This document shows positions 33,387 through 42,183 of a stretch of DNA of 47,505 nt, piece after piece. The DNA is from a bacterium. GTDB lineage: Bacteria; Vulcanimicrobiota; Xenobia; Xenobiales; Xenobiaceae. Numbering within the stretch: position 1 is the stretch's first letter; every line of letters starts with the position of its first letter. The notes under the pieces are model-generated. The model worked only from the letters and a program-made list of their open reading frames with translations. It ran no database searches and was not told where the DNA came from. A program made the translations under genes and the position numbers. The stretch covers positions 1-47,505 of the forward strand of contig JAFTAM010000010.1 in NCBI GenBank assembly GCA_017458675.1. Direction: 5' to 3'.

Positions 33387-34175
33387 CTATGCGGCTCCGA
33401 TAATACGGGACTTGGCTTTTTCGAACGCCTTAGTGTCGGAGTAGGTATTGCCTCGCCATACAATACGCTTGAGGCTCTCGCATTTAGTGAAGATGTTGTC
33501 TCCGATGCTGACGACGCTGTCGGGGATAGTGATTTCTTCGAGACCGGAGCATCCGATGAAGGCGGAGTCCTCAATGTTCAGTAATCCATCGGACAGCGCG
33601 ATTCTCTTAAGAGAGCGGCAGTCTTCGAAAGATTTGCAGGTAATCGATTTGACTCCTGAGGGAATGTTGATATCGGTAAGAGATTTGCATTGAGCGAAAG
33701 CCCATTGGCCGATAAGGTTCAGATTTTCGGGGAGTCTGAGCTTTTCGATTCCACTTCCGGAGAATGCGCTGCTATCTATAATCCTGAGCCCCTCGGGCAG
33801 CTCGAGATGTTTTAAGCAGGCGGTTCCGGCGAAGGCGTAGGCGTTAATCCTGGTGACGCCGGCCGGTATGACGATGTCGGCGAGTCTCTCGCATCCATTA
33901 AATAATAAGCAGTTGATTTCGGTTAACCTGTTCGGAAGGATGACTCTTATGAGACTGATGCTGTCTTCAAAAGCGGCAGTCTCAATCTCTTCTACGCTGT
34001 TAGAGATATAAATATCTTCCAGCAGTCTGCATTTTCCGAAAGCATATTTGCCGATAGATCTTTCGCCTTCACGCACCACTACTCGCCTTAGATCATTGCG
34101 TTCATAATAGGCTCTGTCCAGGCAAGTAAATTTGGCTAGGTAAACGGACGGTTCCCTAGGTTTGTTGTTAAGCAT
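33387..34175 (-). CDS. BspA-type LRR protein, single short module (262 aa)
   Basis: ATG 34175 (MLNNKPREPSVYLAKF) follows GGAGG by about 9 nt. N-cap FTCLDRAYYERNDLRRVVV, then about nine LRR_5 repeats, then C-cap IVWRGNTYSDTKAFEKAKS. It is the first gene of the LRR block in transcription order. An extended -10 (TGGTATAAT, minus strand, 34728-34720) lies about 540 nt upstream and might serve it through a long leader. No export signal. Confidence 0.8.
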   Translation of the reverse strand: MLNNKPREPSVYLAKFTCLDRAYYERNDLRRVVVREGERSIGKYAFGKCRLLEDIYISNSVEEIETAAFEDSISLIRVILPNRLTEINCLLFNGCERLADIVIPAGVTRINAYAFAGTACLKHLELPEGLRIIDSSAFSGSGIEKLRLPENLNLIGQWAFAQCKSLTDINIPSGVKSITCKSFEDCRSLKRIALSDGLLNIEDSAFIGCSGLEEITIPDSVVSIGDNIFTKCESLKRIVWRGNTYSDTKAFEKAKSRIIGAA

Positions 34176-34941
34176 AAATAAATCCTCCGTTTTGCTTGAC
34201 TGCAGAATATGATATGTTTAGCCCGTTTGATGGGGACCTTGGCCGGACCGTCGGGGCAATCGAGAGGGGTGAACGCCTCAGTCGGCGCCGCGCCCATTTG
34301 ACGCGGACTATGGCCCGGGCGTAATGGCCGAAACGGTTCGGATGGCGCATTTACGCAGCAAAGCTGCAAAATATAAGGCAAAAGCAGATATCTGTCTGCC
34401 CGCCGTCGGTAAAAGTTATTTAGGAAGCTGCGCCTGCCGGGGCGGCGCATTTGTCAACGCGCCGTATCTGCAGCGGGCGTCTGCAGGCATTGTGTGCGGT
34501 CGGTCTGCGGCGTCTGCCATGCGCCGAATCCTCTGTCGGTACCGCCGCATGGAACGGTATCAGCTTTGCATTCGCATGGAGCGCAGGTCCGCACGCTATA
34601 TGCCCTTTAATAAGCTCATCAGCCATCCGGTCAGTTAAGACGGCGCTGCCGGCGGCATGCCGCTGCTGACTAATTAAGGAACTTGCTGAGTTTTGCTCAT
34701 AGCTAAGCAGCTTATTCGTATTATACCATATTTGCTGCACAGATTTGCATTATCAAAATGTAAATTTTACTCATATACATAAACTTTTGTGTGCGCACCG
34801 TTGTGGATTATTCTGTTTCTTCCGCCCTTCCCCTCTATTTTAAAATGAGTTTGTTTTGGCGAAAAACATTCGAAAGGCAAGAGGGTAAGCCGCCGCTTAG
34901 GTTTAAATTTAGGCAATCTTCTGAAAAAGTCTGAGGGCCGT
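34176..34941. other. Long gap without a supported gene
   Basis: A minus-strand extended -10 box (TGGTATAAT, 34728-34720) is the clearest signal. A 106-codon minus-strand frame (34420-34740) and smaller overlapping frames have no good ribosome binding site and no recognisable domain. No REP element is seen here, unlike most gaps. The sequence may hold a long leader of the LRR gene at 34175 or an unrecognised RNA. Confidence 0.4.
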
Positions 34942-35874
34942 ATGTCTGAATTTGTATCTGAAGGCGTGGGCGGCATTATCGCGGCCGCCGGTTCCCGGGC
35001 CGGCAGGCCGCTGCTGCAGGTGGGCGAGATTTCATTGGTCCGCCGCGCCGTCATCTGCTATCAGCAGGCCGGCGTCTTTCCGATTGTGGTGATTGTCGGC
35101 GGCGACAAGGCCGTCAAAAAGCATCTGGCCCCTCTGGGCGTCATTTTTCTGGAGAGCGGGGAAAATGACGAGCTTATAGACGCCGCCAAAATCGGCCTGA
35201 AATATCTCCATAATAAATGCGGGCGGGTCGTCTTTACTCCAGTCAGCGCGCCTATGTTCGCGCCTTCAACCTTGTTCGCCCTCATGCGCAGCAAAGCCGA
35301 TATAGCTGCGCCTTCCTACCGGAATAAGGGCGGCCATCCGGTGCTGATTGCCGACAGGCTCATCCCGGAAATCCTGGCCTACCAAGGGGAAGACGGTCTG
35401 CGCGGCGCCGTTCAGGCCTGCGGGAGCGGCCGGTCCTGGCTGGAGGTGGAGGACCCTGGCATTCTGGCCAGCGCCGGGGACGATGAAGCGCTCAATATGA
35501 ACCTTAAAAGGCACAACCGGTCTCTGCTGCGTCCGGTGGTCAGCCTTTCGCTGGAAGGCGAAGCCTCTTTCTTTTCCCAGCGCACCAAGCTGCTGCTCTA
35601 TCTGCTCAAAGATACGGAAAACATGCGGCAGTCCTGTAAGCTTTCGGGTATAGCTCATAGCATGGCCTGGAATATGATCAACAGGCTGGAAAAGAACCTG
35701 GGCTATAAAGTGGTGGAACGCCAGCACGGCGGCAGCTGGGGCGGCCGCACCAGCCTGACCGCCAACGGAGAAAATCTGCTTTCCGCATTCAGGGAATTTG
35801 AGCTTTATCTCAATAAAACCGCCCAGGAATACTTTAACAAGAACTTTATATGTACGCATATAATGCCTTCATAG
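34942..35874 (+). CDS. NTP-transferase-like protein fused to a ModE-type DNA-binding domain
   Basis: Residues about 8-190 follow the MobA/MocA nucleotidyltransferase fold (GGIIAAAGSRAG at the N-terminus, VVIVGGDKAVKK, then FTPVSAPMFAP). The usual LAAGxSxRMGxxK signature is degenerate: the SxRMG and lysine positions are not kept. Nucleotide transfer activity is therefore doubtful. Residues about 215-300 match the LysR-like winged helix of ModE (SQRTKLLLYLL, SGIAHSMAWNMINRLEKNLG, GGSWGGRTSLTANGENLL). It is likely a molybdenum- or cofactor-responsive regulator of the next two genes. Start ATG 34942 has only a weak GAGGG upstream. Confidence 0.8.
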   Translation: MSEFVSEGVGGIIAAAGSRAGRPLLQVGEISLVRRAVICYQQAGVFPIVVIVGGDKAVKKHLAPLGVIFLESGENDELIDAAKIGLKYLHNKCGRVVFTPVSAPMFAPSTLFALMRSKADIAAPSYRNKGGHPVLIADRLIPEILAYQGEDGLRGAVQACGSGRSWLEVEDPGILASAGDDEALNMNLKRHNRSLLRPVVSLSLEGEASFFSQRTKLLLYLLKDTENMRQSCKLSGIAHSMAWNMINRLEKNLGYKVVERQHGGSWGGRTSLTANGENLLSAFREFELYLNKTAQEYFNKNFICTHIMPS

Positions 35875-35978
35875 GCGGCAAGTGATAATTGAAAGGATTT
35901 TGCTTTTGGCTAGGACAGGGCTTATAATTTCTTAGCCATATATTTTTGTTTATATAACGGCGAAAGGTGTTCGGTCGG

Positions 35979-36620
35979 ATGGTTTCGGATTCATGCGCAA
36001 AAAAAAGCATAGGGGCCTTGGTTTTGGCTGCCGGCAAGTCGGAGCGCATGGGGGAGTTCAAGCCTCTGATGAAGCTGCGCGGGAAAACTTTAATTGAAAA
36101 TACCGTGGACAGCGTTTTGGACGGCGGCGCCGATTCAGTCACCGTGGTCGTCGGCTGCAGGGGAGACGAGCTTATCGAGCTGCTCAGCCGCCGTTGGCCC
36201 TCGGCGGTGAACTTTGTTCGGAATCCGGACTTTGCCGATACCGATATGCTCCGTTCCATTAAGCTGGGCTGCGCGGGACTGCCTGAATGCGAGGCCTTTT
36301 TTCTGTTGCCGGGAGATATGCCGGTGGTCAGGAGAGAGACCTTTCGTCTGCTTTGCCGTGAGGCTGACAGGTGCGGCGGCAGTCCCTACATTATTTTCCC
36401 CGCTCTGGAGGGGTATCGCAAGCACCCTCCGCTTATACACAGCCATTTTATAAGAGAAATTCTGCAATTTGAGGGCGGCGGCGGTCTGCGGGAATTCTGG
36501 CGGACCCAATCCGAGTACGTTAAAACCGTGGATGTCGACGATTTAGGGGTCTGGGTGGACCTGGACACCCGTAAGGATTATTTTTTCTGCAAAGCCAAGT
36601 ATGAAAATGAGGATAGATAG
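35979..36620 (+). CDS. mocA: MocA-like molybdenum cofactor cytidylyltransferase
   Basis: This 213-residue NTP transferase has an intact signature ALVLAAGKSERMGEFKPL (residues about 13-30), a FLLPGDMPVV metal-site segment, and HPPLIH as in MocA-type enzymes. MocA transfers CMP from CTP to molybdopterin to form the cytosine dinucleotide used by xanthine-oxidase-family hydroxylases. Three bases downstream begins exactly such a hydroxylase subunit. ATG 35979 is preferred because AAAGG lies 11 nt upstream; an in-frame GTG at 35967 overlaps that site. Related enzymes with other NTP-transfer roles exist, so the symbol rests partly on the neighbour. Confidence 0.75.
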   Translation: MVSDSCAKKSIGALVLAAGKSERMGEFKPLMKLRGKTLIENTVDSVLDGGADSVTVVVGCRGDELIELLSRRWPSAVNFVRNPDFADTDMLRSIKLGCAGLPECEAFFLLPGDMPVVRRETFRLLCREADRCGGSPYIIFPALEGYRKHPPLIHSHFIREILQFEGGGGLREFWRTQSEYVKTVDVDDLGVWVDLDTRKDYFFCKAKYENEDR

Positions 36621-36623
36621 AAT

Positions 36624-38747
36624 ATGCATGAGATAAGCAAATCGGTGGTCAAAAAGGATCATGAGGCCAAGGTCAGGGGAGAGAGCGTCTATGTCTGCGA
36701 CTATCCCGGCGAGGGCGTTCTGACCGGCAAAATGCTGCATTCAAAATGGGCTAAGGCCAAAATTCTGGGCGTTAAGGTTCCCGAGCTGCCCGAGGGCTAT
36801 TTTTATGTAGACGCCTCCGACGTTCCCGGCGACAACAACGTCAATATCGTTCTGGACGACACTCCCGTTTACTGCCGCGAAACCGTCGAATATATCGGCG
36901 AGCCGATCGGCATGCTCTGCGGTCCCGACGAGAAGGAAGTGGACCGTCTGCTCAAGGCCTGCGAAGTAGAGTATGAGGAACTGGAGCCCGAGCTGGATAT
37001 GCTCGCCGGCAAAACCAATTTCTTCAATTACGATTTCGGTCACGGCGACGTCGAAAAGGCCTTTAAGGAAGCCGATAAGATCTATGAGGAAGTGTTCCGG
37101 ACCGGCTATCAGGAGCAGGCCTATCTGGAGACTCAGAGCATGATGGCCGAGCCCGAGCCCGACGGCAGAATGTTCGTGCACGGCTCGATGCAGTGCGCTT
37201 TTTATGTGCACGGCGCGGTGGCCCGCGTATTGGGCTGCGGCCCCGGCGGCGTTCATATCTTCCAGGACGTAACCGGCGGCGGCTTCGGCGGCAAAGAGGC
37301 TTTCCCCTCGATTTTGGCCTGCCAGGTAGCCGTGGCCGCGCATAAGTGCCAGGCTCCGGTGCGCTGCGTCTTCGACAGGCGCGAAGACCTGGAGTTTACC
37401 TCCAAGCGCCATCCCTCGATCTGTATTTACAAGGCTGCGGTCAAGGACGGCAAGGTTACGGCCATCGACGCCGATATTATCTACAATGCCGGAGCCTACA
37501 GCACGCTTTCAGCGGTAGTGCTGCAGCGAGGTCTGATTGCTGCGATCGGTATATACAACGTCCCCAACGTCCATATTCACGGCCGGGCCGTCAAGACCAA
37601 CACCTCTCCCTGCGGCGCTTACCGAGGCTTCGGCGCTCCTCAGACCTATTTTGCCATTGAGATGTTCATGGACCATATCGCCCGGGATTTGGGGCTGGAT
37701 TCTCTGGAATTCAAGAGAGCGAATTTCGCCAAGAAGGGCGATACCACCTCAACCGGCGGAAAATACCATTTCCATGTGCCCGTTCCGGAGATGATCGAGG
37801 AAGTGGAGCAGCTCTGCGATTACAGCAAAAAGAGGAAGCTCTACGCCCAAAAGCAGACCGGCCGTTACCGCCGGGGCATCGGCATGTCTATGTATTTTCA
37901 TGGGGCCGGCTTTACGGGTTCGGGCGAGCGCGACATCATTAAGGCCAAGGCCAAGCTGCGCAAATATGCCGACGGAACTGTGGAAGTTCTGGCTTCCAAC
38001 GGTGAAATAGGCCAGGGCGTCAGGACTACCTTCCCCAAGATCGTGGCCCACGAGCTCAACATTCCTTTGGAAAAGGTCTATTACAGCCATCCCGACACCG
38101 GCCGCGTTCCCGATTCCGGCCCCACCGTGGCTTCCCGCTCGCTGATGATTGTGGGCGAGCTGCTGCGCCGCGCGGCCATTAAACTGCGCAGTATCTGGAA
38201 GGACGGCGAGGAGCAGGAGGTCGAGGACAACTTTAAAGAGCCCGACTTCATGATTCCCTTCTATCTGGACAAATTCCAGGGCGACGCCTATCCCACCTAC
38301 GCCTGGGGCGTCAACGCCATTGAGCTGGAGGTCGATACCTTTACCGGCATAAGCAAAGTGCTGGGCGCATACGCTTCCTTCGACGTGGGCACTCCCATCG
38401 ACTACAATATTGTCATGGGCCAGATGGAGGGCGGCTTCCTGCAGGGCATCGGCTACGCTTCCATTGAGAAGATGGACTACGACGCCAAAGGACGCATCCG
38501 CAACAACTCCTTCTCGGATTATCTGATCCCGACGACTAAGGATGTCACCAACTTAAAGTGCGTGCTGCATGTTCAGGAATATCCCGAAGGTCCTTACGGC
38601 GCCAAGGGCGCGGGCGAGGTGCCGCTGGTAGGCGCTCCCCCCGCTTATCTGGAGGCCATGGAGCAGGCTCTGGGCGGAACAAAGCTGTACCATGTTCCCT
38701 TCACTCCCGAGGATACCGTCGAGGCTATAGTCAAGAACGGCATTTAG
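36624..38747 (+). CDS. Xanthine dehydrogenase-family molybdenum-binding subunit
   Basis: This 707-residue protein matches the large molybdopterin subunit of xanthine oxidase-type hydroxylases. Visible elements are an N-terminal aldehyde oxidase a/b-hammerhead-like region (KDHEAKVRGESVYVCDYPGE), the cofactor loop GGGFGGKE (218-225), AYRGFGAPQ, GEIGQGVRT, and the C-terminal GAKGAGEVPLV carrying the catalytic glutamate (about 665). It starts 3 bp after the mocA-like gene, so they are probably co-transcribed. No iron-sulfur or FAD subunit is encoded nearby, so partners must lie elsewhere or the enzyme is of an unusual type. The substrate (a purine or other heterocycle) cannot be fixed from sequence. 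A terminator follows. Confidence 0.9.
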   Translation: MHEISKSVVKKDHEAKVRGESVYVCDYPGEGVLTGKMLHSKWAKAKILGVKVPELPEGYFYVDASDVPGDNNVNIVLDDTPVYCRETVEYIGEPIGMLCGPDEKEVDRLLKACEVEYEELEPELDMLAGKTNFFNYDFGHGDVEKAFKEADKIYEEVFRTGYQEQAYLETQSMMAEPEPDGRMFVHGSMQCAFYVHGAVARVLGCGPGGVHIFQDVTGGGFGGKEAFPSILACQVAVAAHKCQAPVRCVFDRREDLEFTSKRHPSICIYKAAVKDGKVTAIDADIIYNAGAYSTLSAVVLQRGLIAAIGIYNVPNVHIHGRAVKTNTSPCGAYRGFGAPQTYFAIEMFMDHIARDLGLDSLEFKRANFAKKGDTTSTGGKYHFHVPVPEMIEEVEQLCDYSKKRKLYAQKQTGRYRRGIGMSMYFHGAGFTGSGERDIIKAKAKLRKYADGTVEVLASNGEIGQGVRTTFPKIVAHELNIPLEKVYYSHPDTGRVPDSGPTVASRSLMIVGELLRRAAIKLRSIWKDGEEQEVEDNFKEPDFMIPFYLDKFQGDAYPTYAWGVNAIELEVDTFTGISKVLGAYASFDVGTPIDYNIVMGQMEGGFLQGIGYASIEKMDYDAKGRIRNNSFSDYLIPTTKDVTNLKCVLHVQEYPEGPYGAKGAGEVPLVGAPPAYLEAMEQALGGTKLYHVPFTPEDTVEAIVKNGI

Positions 38748-38765
38748 GCGTTTATCGGTGAATTA

Positions 38766-38797
38766 AGGCCGTCGGCGGCAAGCCGGCGGTTTTTTTA
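38766..38797 (+). terminator. Rho-independent terminator after the molybdenum hydroxylase gene
   Basis: GCCGTCGGC pairs with GCCGGCGGT around a short GGCAA loop, followed by seven T residues. Confidence 0.85.
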
Positions 38798-38819
38798 TCG
38801 TCCTAAGCCTCTGCGCGCC

Positions 38820-38905
38820 CAGTCATCCTGAGCCTGCGTTTCCTGTCATCCTGAGCCGTTAGGCGAAGGATCTTTGTTCGACAGATTCTGCGCTCAGAAT
38901 GACAG
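38820..38905. repeat. REP-like element
   Basis: Two TCATCCTGAGCC halves, then GCGAAGGATCT and a slightly shortened GCGCTCAGAATGACAGG half. Confidence 0.7.
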
Positions 38906-39056
38906 GCGTTTGCGTTGTCCTGAGCCTTCGGAGAATGACCGGCCGGATAATAAGAGTCTCAATTTGTTTTTTACTGCAGGCCTTCCGCTTAATTTATTGT
39001 AAACTGTAAGTAACATACTTTAAGGGTTTTGCGGAGGATTGGAAGGGAGGCGCGCC

Positions 39057-40727
39057 ATGGCTTTTAAGGTCGGCGTCGGAGAAGCGGATTTTGCGGCTCT
39101 GCGCAGGGAAAACGCATATTATGTTGATAAAAGCGAAATTATCTATGAGCTTGTAAACGACGTCAATAATAAGGTTACGCTTTTTACCAGACCCAGAAGG
39201 TTCGGCAAAACTCTGACGTTGAGTATGCTGGAGAATTTCTTCAGTATAAGAAAAGACAGCGGCGTCTTGTTTGAGGGGCTTGATATTGCCAGGCATACGG
39301 AGTTCTGCAGGGAGTGGATGAATAAGTATCCGGTGCTGTTCATTTCGTTTAAGGACGTCGAGGCCGAAGACTATGACAGCGCATACAGGATGCTTGAGAC
39401 GAAGCTGGCCGATTTATGCAAGGAGCTGGCCCCGGTATTTAAAGGCGCGGCGGTGGACGGCGACGACAGGCAGATTTTTCTGAGTCTCAAGGCTAAAAAA
39501 GCTGAAGAGGACGACGTAAAAAATTCATTAAAAACGCTTATGCGCATGCTGAGCGCGGTCTATAAAAGACAGACGGTCCTTCTTATTGACGAGTACGACG
39601 TTCCCCTTGCCAAGGCCGGCGAAAAAGGCGGCGCAGATAATAAATACTATTCCGGAATGCACGATATTGTCAGGGGCATAATGAGTACGGCCCTCAAGGA
39701 CAATGAGTTTTTAAAATTTGCCGTAATAACAGGCTGCCTCAGAATTGCTAAAGAAAGCATCTTTACCGGCGCTAATAATTTTGCATCTTATTCTGTTCTC
39801 GACGATCGCTTCAGCGGATATTTCGGTTTTTCCGAAGCGGAGGTCGAAAAGCTACTGGAGGCCGCCGACAGAAGCGAAGCGGCGGAAACAGTAAAGGATT
39901 GGTACGACGGCTATCTTTTCGGCGACAGCAGCGTTTACTGTCCCTGGGATGTGATAAATTATGTGTCTGCAATTAGTTATAAGAGCAATGCCAAGCCCAG
40001 AAACTACTGGAAAAATACCAGTCATAACGCTATTTTGCTTTCCTTTGTAAAGCGCTCCGATTTTAACGTTAAAGGCAAGTTCGAGATTCTGATGAACGGC
40101 GGAACGGTTTTGCAGACGGTTACCGACGAGCTCGCTTACGATTCTCTGTATTCTTCTGAGGATAATCTGTGGAGCGTTCTGCTGATGACCGGTTATCTCA
40201 CTAAAGCAAACGCCGACGATTGGGACGCTGTAGCCCTGAGAATTCCGAACCGGGAGATCTCCTCAATTTTCGAAGATACGGTTGTCAGATTATTTAAAGA
40301 AACCTTAGATACAAGCAAGCAGAAATCTGCGGCGGAGGCATTTTTCAGCGGCGACGCCGCCGAGGCCGGGAAAATTATTTCAGAGCTGCTTTGGAAGACG
40401 ATCAGTTATAACGATTATCACGAAAACTATTATCATGCGTTTTTGGCGGGAATCTTTGCCGGAATTGGCTGCGCGGTAGAATCGAATAAAGAAAAGGGGC
40501 TGGGAAGACCGGATATTCTGTTAAAGGACGAGGATAACCGCCGGGCTGTAATTATCGAAGCCAAGAGAGCCGCGGCGGAAGCCGATATGGATAAGGAATG
40601 CGGCGAAGCGCTCAGGCAGATTGTTTCAAAGAAATATGCGGACGGACTCGACGGCTATGAACAGGTACTGTGTTACGGAGTGGCTTTTTTCCGGAAGCAG
40701 GCTAAAGTGAAGCTGCTCGGCAGATGA
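39057..40727 (+). CDS. AAA-ATPase-like / DUF1703 (PD-(D/E)XK-type) protein
   Basis: ATG 39057 follows GGGAGG. The N-terminal AAA-ATPase-like domain has YYVDKSEII, the P-loop TRPRRFGKTLTLS (about residues 44-56) and Walker B-like VLLIDEYDVPLAKA. The C-terminal DUF1703 region has GLGRPDILL and VIIEAKRA, the D...ExK pattern of restriction-like nucleases. Length (556 residues) is usual. Members are abundant, often multicopy accessory proteins in gut anaerobes, and their role is unproven. An upstream in-frame ATG (39039) lacks a site. The next gene begins 25 bp later. Confidence 0.85.
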   Translation: MAFKVGVGEADFAALRRENAYYVDKSEIIYELVNDVNNKVTLFTRPRRFGKTLTLSMLENFFSIRKDSGVLFEGLDIARHTEFCREWMNKYPVLFISFKDVEAEDYDSAYRMLETKLADLCKELAPVFKGAAVDGDDRQIFLSLKAKKAEEDDVKNSLKTLMRMLSAVYKRQTVLLIDEYDVPLAKAGEKGGADNKYYSGMHDIVRGIMSTALKDNEFLKFAVITGCLRIAKESIFTGANNFASYSVLDDRFSGYFGFSEAEVEKLLEAADRSEAAETVKDWYDGYLFGDSSVYCPWDVINYVSAISYKSNAKPRNYWKNTSHNAILLSFVKRSDFNVKGKFEILMNGGTVLQTVTDELAYDSLYSSEDNLWSVLLMTGYLTKANADDWDAVALRIPNREISSIFEDTVVRLFKETLDTSKQKSAAEAFFSGDAAEAGKIISELLWKTISYNDYHENYYHAFLAGIFAGIGCAVESNKEKGLGRPDILLKDEDNRRAVIIEAKRAAAEADMDKECGEALRQIVSKKYADGLDGYEQVLCYGVAFFRKQAKVKLLGR

Positions 40728-40752
40728 ACGCGGCAATTTCGGAGCGGAGGCG

Positions 40753-41862
40753 ATGACTGTTTGGAATCCCTGGCACGGCTGTCACAAAATCAGTCCCGGC
40801 TGCCTCAACTGTTATGTTTACCGCCGCGATGAAAGCATAGGCAAGGACGCGAGCTTTGTCGCAAAGACCGGCGATTTTAATCTGCCCCTTAAGAAAAACC
40901 GGGCGGGCGGATACAAGCTTAAGGCCGAAGGCGGGACGGTTTATACCTGCATGACCTCGGACTTCTTCCTGGAGGAGGCCGACGCATGGCGCGGCGAATG
41001 CTGGGATATGATCCGCCGGCGGGAGGACCTGCATTTTTTTATCATTACCAAACGGATCGAGCGTTTCGAAAGATGTATGCCGGCGGACTGGGGGAGCGGC
41101 TGGGAGCATGTGACGCTCTGCAGCACCTGCGAGAACCAGGACCGCGCCGATTTCCGCCTTCCGATCCTGCTCTCTTTGCCGCTGAAACACAGACAGATCA
41201 TTTCCGAGCCCATGCTGGAGGAGATCAATATTGAAAAATATCTGCGCGGCGGTCAGATCGAGCATGTAACCTGCGGCGGCGAGTCCGGCCCCGGGGCCAG
41301 AGCCTGCGATTTCGGCTGGGTAAAGGAGCTCAGGCGTCAGTGCGTCCGCTGCGGCGTTTCTTTTACATTTAAACAGACCGGAGCCAATTTCATCAAGGAC
41401 GGCCGGACCTACCGAATCGAACGCCGCCTCCAGACGGCGCAGGCCGCCAAATCCGGTTACAGCTACGCTCCGGGAACGGGTTCGGCGGAAAAGATCAAGT
41501 ATCGCCTGCCGGAGCGCGGAGAATTGTTCGAGCGTCTTGCCAAGTCCGAATTCCGCAGCCGTTTTCACCTTACGGCCAAAGACAGGACCTATGCCGAGGA
41601 AAAGGGCCTTGACCTTATCCGCAGCCACGCGGAAGATTTTATAGAGCGGCGGCTGGCGGCGGAGAATCCCGAAAACGACGGCAGACAGACCCCGATGCGC
41701 GGCCACCCGGTATTTACGGCCCAGCACGCCGTCGCCTGCTGCTGCCGCGGCTGTCTGGAAAAATGGCACGGTATTCCTTCCGGTAAGGTATTGAATCAGG
41801 CGGAGCAAGCCTATATAGCGGATGTAATCATGGAATGGATCGCGCGGGAACTTAAGAGGTAA
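40753..41862 (+). CDS. DUF5131 - DUF4186 fusion protein
   Basis: Residues 1 to about 240 match DUF5131 (phage Gp37/Gp68 family): WNPWHGCHKISPGCLNC, with a CxxxxxxCxxC cluster (C10, C17, C20), TSDFFLEEAD, IITKRIERF, CGGESGPGARACDFGWV and FKQTG. Residues about 258-369 match DUF4186: FRSRFHLTAKDRTYAEEKG, HAEDFIERRLA, DGRQTPMRGHPVF, QHAVACCCRGCLEKWHGIP and YIADVIMEWI. DUF5131 proteins are thought to be radical SAM-like or metal-binding; their reaction is unknown. The fusion suggests the two families act on one substrate. GGAGG lies only 2 nt before the ATG, which is tight. Possibly co-transcribed with the ATPase upstream. Confidence 0.85.
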   Translation: MTVWNPWHGCHKISPGCLNCYVYRRDESIGKDASFVAKTGDFNLPLKKNRAGGYKLKAEGGTVYTCMTSDFFLEEADAWRGECWDMIRRREDLHFFIITKRIERFERCMPADWGSGWEHVTLCSTCENQDRADFRLPILLSLPLKHRQIISEPMLEEINIEKYLRGGQIEHVTCGGESGPGARACDFGWVKELRRQCVRCGVSFTFKQTGANFIKDGRTYRIERRLQTAQAAKSGYSYAPGTGSAEKIKYRLPERGELFERLAKSEFRSRFHLTAKDRTYAEEKGLDLIRSHAEDFIERRLAAENPENDGRQTPMRGHPVFTAQHAVACCCRGCLEKWHGIPSGKVLNQAEQAYIADVIMEWIARELKR

Positions 41863-41875
41863 TTTGCTTGCTGTC

Positions 41876-41992
41876 CTGAGCCTGCGTGCACCATGTAAAC
41901 TCTGAGCCTGCCAACCTGTCATCCTGAGCCGTCAGGCGAAGGATCTTTGTCAGTATCAGACGGCAGATTTATCGCTGCGATCAGAATGACAA
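41876..41992. repeat. REP-like element
   Basis: TCATCCTGAGCCG and GCGAAGGATCT, then a mutated second half TATCGCTGCGATCAGAATGA. Confidence 0.65.
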
Positions 41993-42019
41993 GGCGCAGG
42001 AAAAAAACGTATCCGCCTC

Positions 42020-42048
42020 TTGCTTTGCTGAGTATATGACGTTACAAT
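42020..42048 (+). promoter_or_regulatory. Promoter of a predicted small RNA
   Basis: TTGCTT (42020-42025), a 17-nt spacer and TACAAT (42043-42048). Downstream there is no open frame, only hairpins and a terminator. Confidence 0.6.
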
Positions 42049-42054
42049 AACAAT

Positions 42055-42183
42055 ATAAAAGGAAAGACAACTGCTGTTTGGCAACCGGCGGCTGTCTCTC
42101 AATATAAATCCCCTTTCGGGTCTTTAGTATTTAGTGAGACATCCACGCAAGCTTGCTATCCTGGTGGGTGTCTCGAGTTTTTT
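42055..42183 (+). ncRNA. Predicted small RNA converging on a small peptide gene
   Basis: The predicted transcript is about 130 nt. It has a strong first hairpin (AGACAACTGCTG paired with CGGCGGCTGTCT, loop TTTGGCAAC) and a terminator hairpin (GAGACATCCAC...GTGGGTGTCTC) ending in six T residues at 42178-42183. These T residues overlap the stop codon of the minus-strand peptide gene. Its body is antisense to the 3' untranslated region of that gene. The layout is that of a type I antitoxin RNA. Function is inferred. Confidence 0.55.
42136..42183 (+). terminator. Terminator of the predicted small RNA
   Basis: Stem GAGACATCCAC with GTGGGTGTCTC (small imperfection) plus inner pairing GCAAGCTTGC, then TTTTTT at 42178-42183. 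Confidence 0.8.

Noticed and set aside
34136-34740. Minus- and plus-strand frames in the 34.2-34.7 kb gap
   Set aside because: No convincing start site, domain or codon pattern; reported only as a gap.
34200-34941. Molybdenum-cofactor riboswitch upstream of the ModE-like gene
   Set aside because: Plausible from context, but I could not trace the conserved Moco RNA core by eye. A covariance search with the Moco RNA model would decide.
40702-41922. 406-codon minus-strand frame
   Set aside because: It is antisense to the DUF5131-DUF4186 gene, whose motifs are clear.
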